From contig NZ_JADWYO010000001.1 in NCBI RefSeq assembly GCF_022414595.1, positions 335,946 through 399,945 on the forward strand: 64,000 nucleotides of DNA. Reading direction: 5' to 3'. Position numbers and translations under genes: made by a program. Within the stretch, counting starts at the first letter, position 1; each line of letters starts with the position of its first letter. The notes below the pieces were generated by a model. The model was not told the origin of the DNA. It saw only the letters and a program-made list of their open reading frames with translations, and did no database searches. Of the stretch, positions 61,590-64,000 are shown piece after piece. Origin of the DNA: Streptomyces sp. MUM 203J (GTDB lineage Bacteria > Actinomycetota > Actinomycetes > Streptomycetales > Streptomycetaceae).

Positions 61590-62828
61590 CTACCCCGGTA
61601 CCCGGCCCGCGACGCGGACGTACCCGTCGCGGGCGAGTACCCGCCCGAGGGCTTCCACAACCGCCGGGTGGTAGTCGCGGGCGGTGCCGAGCCGGAGGTG
61701 CTCCAGGGCCTGGAGTCCTCCCTGAGCGGTTTCCCCGGAAAGGTCGTCGTACGCGTTGACCACGCGGACGATCCGGGCGGCGGGCGGCTGTGCGCGGTAC
61801 GGGTCGGCCTGCCGCTCCACCACGACCGCGACGTCGGCGGGGACACCGGTCTGCCGGACCACGGCACCGCCGAGCAGGGCGATGCGCCGCTGCTCCTCGG
61901 GCGGGAGCAGCGCGGTCGCCCCTTCGCGTACCGGATCGACCAGGGAGAGCTGCCCGATGTCGTGCATGAGGGCCGCGTACTCCAGGACGGTCAGGTCTTC
62001 GCGGGGCAGTCCCAGCTCACGGCCCACGGCCCGGCTGAGGACGGCGACGCGGTGGGCGTGGCCGGGCGGGGTGTACCCGGCGACCTCGGTGGCGCGGGCC
62101 AGGCAGGCGATGGTCTGCCGGTAGGTGCGGCGCACCGCGGCGTACCGCCCGAAGGCGAGCTGGGTGACGAGCAGCGGCAGCGCGAGGACCGGCAGCGCCC
62201 ACAGCCCGGCGACGGCCACCGACAGCGCCATGACCGCGCCGGTGGCGCACACCGCGGACCCGATGCCGAGAAGCCCGCGCAGCTCGTCCCTGAGCAGCGG
62301 CCCGTACGGGTGCCCGGTGCGGGCGCGGTGCAGCAGGGCCGCGAGGACGGCGTCGCACAGGGCGGTCAGGACGAGCAGCAGCGCCAGGAGCAGGGCGTGC
62401 CCGGGCCCCTGGGCGGCAGCGGCCGGCACGGCTCCGGAGGCGGCGAGCGGCTGCCAGCAGAGCGCGGCGAACGCCGTGGTGAGCACCCGGCGGGCCACCT
62501 GGTCCGGCCCCGGCCCGCGCCCCCGCGCCAGATGCGGTACGGCACCGGCGAGCGCTCCCGCCACGGCGACGGTCACCACCTGGGCGACGCCGTGCCCGGC
62601 CGGCTGCCCGGCGGTCTGCCCGAGCAGCGCGTACGCGAGCGCCGCGGCGGCCCCCAGGGGGGCGGGCTCCCGGCCCGAAGGACGCCGGGCCACCTCCCCC
62701 ACGGCCACGAGGACGCCGAAGGCGAGCGCGACACCCGGCTGGGTGACCCCGTGCCACAGGGTCCACCCCAGGCTCCCCGCCCCCGCGGCGAGGGCCGCGC
62801 CCCGCACGAACGGGCCGATCAAGGTCAC
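61590..62828 (-). CDS. Membrane protein with degenerate HD-GYP domain
   Basis: A 412-residue protein. Seven or so hydrophobic segments fill residues 1-250 (MASE-like), then an HD domain of the HD-GYP type follows (GHAHRVAVLSRAVGRELG, ALMHDIGQLSLVDP). The HD pair is present, but the HH-E and GYP motifs of active c-di-GMP phosphodiesterases are not: the matching place reads VVVERQADPY. It is probably a non-catalytic partner of the protein encoded just before it, whose stop overlaps its GTG start (62825-62828). Confidence 0.82.
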   Translation of the reverse strand: MTLIGPFVRGAALAAGAGSLGWTLWHGVTQPGVALAFGVLVAVGEVARRPSGREPAPLGAAAALAYALLGQTAGQPAGHGVAQVVTVAVAGALAGAVPHLARGRGPGPDQVARRVLTTAFAALCWQPLAASGAVPAAAAQGPGHALLLALLLVLTALCDAVLAALLHRARTGHPYGPLLRDELRGLLGIGSAVCATGAVMALSVAVAGLWALPVLALPLLVTQLAFGRYAAVRRTYRQTIACLARATEVAGYTPPGHAHRVAVLSRAVGRELGLPREDLTVLEYAALMHDIGQLSLVDPVREGATALLPPEEQRRIALLGGAVVRQTGVPADVAVVVERQADPYRAQPPAARIVRVVNAYDDLSGETAQGGLQALEHLRLGTARDYHPAVVEALGRVLARDGYVRVAGRVPG

Positions 62829-64000
62829 GGTTCTTCCCCCGCCCCGCCTCTCCCCGGGGCCGGTGGCTCCGCCCCCCGGCCCGCGTTCCGCTTCTCTGGA
62901 GGGGGCACCCCCGGAACGGCGCCCGCCCGCGCAGGCCGGGCGGGCCGGGTCGCCGGCGGTCCGGAGGGCGGTTCCCCACGGTGCGGGAGGGGGCGGGGCG
63001 GGGGAACGAACGGCTCGTCGGACGTGACCGCCGTCTGCCAGCCGTGGCGGCTCAGCGCCCGCGTCAGCGCCCATACCATCGCCGGGTCGAACTGCGGCCC
63101 CGAGCACCGCGCCAGCTCGTCCAGAGCCGCGTCCACGGGCCGGGCCCGCCGGTAGGACCGGGTCGAGGTCATCGCGTCGAACGCGTCCGCCACCGCGACC
63201 ACCCGTGCCAGCTCGGGGATCTCCGGGCCCCGCAGCCCGTACGGGTACCCGGTGCCGTCGAGCCGCTCGTGGTGGTGGAGGATCGCCGCCCGCGCCTCGC
63301 CCAGGAAGCCGATGCCGCGCACCATCTCGTGCCCGTACTCGGGGTGCAGTTCGACGACCCGCCGCTCCTCCGCCGTGAGCGGCCCCTCCTTGCGCAGGAT
63401 CCGCGTCGGGACGCCCAGTTTGCCGACGTCGTGGAGCGTGCCGGCGAACCGGAGCGTCTCCAGCCGCGCCTCGTCCATGCCGAGTTCACGACCGATCAGC
63501 ACGGAGGCGCGGCCCACCCGTTCGCTGTGCCCACGGGTGTAGGTGTCCTTCAGGTCGACGGCCTGGACGAGGGCCCTGATCGTCGCCTGGTGGGCCGCGC
63601 GCTCGCGGTGGTACTGCGCGAAGACCCGGCCGGTGATGAACATGGGCAGCAGCGCGAACAGTGCGGCGGGCCACCCGTACGGGCTCCGCCACAGCACCGC
63701 CATCATCAGCCCCACCAGCCCGTGCACCGCGTGCGAGACGAGCGACCGTCCCAGCAGCCCCCGCCACGCGGCCCGCACGGGCACCCTCTCGGCCGTCGCG
63801 AGGACGCCGCCGTCCAGGACGGTCAGCACCAGGCAGAAGGCGAGGACGGCGCCACCTGTCGGCACCAGGAGGTACGGGAGGTCGGGCACCCCGCCGCCAC
63901 CGGCCGCGTCCGCCCCGCCCAGCGCCTCGCCCCCGCCCAGCCAGGCCGCCGCGCCCCCCGCCGCCCCTGTCGCGAGGCCCAGTTGGGCGCCCCGCCACCC
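62825..64000 (-). CDS. Membrane HD-GYP phosphodiesterase (5' end beyond window)
   Basis: The frame is open to the right edge, so the N-terminus is missing; a GTG at 63889 is probably internal, because a further Gly/Ala/Leu-rich segment precedes it. At least four membrane segments lead into a complete HD-GYP domain: GHSERVGRASVLIG, GTLHDVGKLGVP, HPEYGHEMV, HHHERLDGTGYPYG and ADAFDAMTS. This set is expected to hydrolyse cyclic di-GMP or act on related signals. The tail after about 290 visible residues is Pro/Gly/Arg-rich. It overlaps the degenerate HD gene by 4 bp. Confidence 0.9.
   Translation of the reverse strand, partial: GWRGAQLGLATGAAGGAAAWLGGGEALGGADAAGGGGVPDLPYLLVPTGGAVLAFCLVLTVLDGGVLATAERVPVRAAWRGLLGRSLVSHAVHGLVGLMMAVLWRSPYGWPAALFALLPMFITGRVFAQYHRERAAHQATIRALVQAVDLKDTYTRGHSERVGRASVLIGRELGMDEARLETLRFAGTLHDVGKLGVPTRILRKEGPLTAEERRVVELHPEYGHEMVRGIGFLGEARAAILHHHERLDGTGYPYGLRGPEIPELARVVAVADAFDAMTSTRSYRRARPVDAALDELARCSGPQFDPAMVWALTRALSRHGWQTAVTSDEPFVPPPRPLPHRGEPPSGPPATRPARPARAGAVPGVPPPEKRNAGRGAEPPAPGRGGAGEEP

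Overview
The window is a piece of a Streptomyces chromosome. GC content is very high, almost every codon ends in G or C, GTG and TTG starts are common, and Streptomyces-specific genes are present (dasR-dasABC, sigH, wblE, sodN/sodX, snapalysin, EshA-type encapsulin, DUF6104). From memory, the core gene order (malic enzyme, amino-acid ABC transporter, sodN, sigH, wblE, nagB, dasCBA, dasR, nrdAB) runs parallel to the SCO5225-SCO5281 part of the S. coelicolor chromosome. The species cannot be named from this. No tRNA, rRNA, CRISPR array, insertion sequence or prophage was seen.

Left part, 1-13.2 kb. The 3' end of kgd/sucA (TCA cycle) closes at a 25-bp hairpin. Facing it is a seven-gene, minus-strand operon, the most unusual part of the window. 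In transcription order it encodes a small Trypco1/CU044_2847-type protein, a trypsin-like protease with a VMAP-C-type tail, a MoxR-type AAA+ ATPase, a large SAV_2336-type protein with a vWA-like MIDAS motif, a previously unannotated 55-residue peptide ending Tyr-Asp-Asp-Ala-Pro, an FxsB-type radical SAM/SPASM maturase, and an NB-ARC/TPR protein (FxsT). Four junctions are 4-bp stop/start overlaps. I read this as a vWA-MoxR-VMAP conflict or sensing system joined to a cyclophane-type RiPP pathway.

Middle-left, 13-34 kb. This is mostly chromosomal housekeeping and secretion: DUF4097 with its PadR regulator and a palindromic operator, a secreted GH5 hydrolase, a quinone oxidoreductase, a Tat-exported PhoD phosphatase with a partner gene, malic enzyme, a polar amino-acid ABC transporter, the nickel superoxide dismutase pair sodN/sodX, a LysR/snapalysin pair, and a TetR/reductase pair around a perfect inverted repeat.

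Middle-right, 34-53 kb. A family 2B encapsulin shell (EshA) sits with its polyprenyl-synthase cargo. Then come an amidase, a PLP enzyme, the anti-sigma/SigH stress pair, a lipid kinase, wblE and a PdtaS-type sensor kinase. The amino-sugar block follows: an SIS-domain enzyme, nagB, a GH3 hexosaminidase, dasC, dasB, dasA and dasR. DasR operators (dre sites) are visible between SIS/nagB and before dasA, and a weaker one lies before the sensor kinase.

Right part, 53-64 kb. A DUF3311/symporter pair and a MazF-type toxin with RHH antitoxin precede class Ia ribonucleotide reductase nrdAB. nrdAB is preceded by a pair of NrdR boxes and a cobalamin riboswitch. A DUF2809 protein, peptide deformylase, a TPR protein and two overlapping HD-domain membrane proteins close the window, the last running off the right edge.
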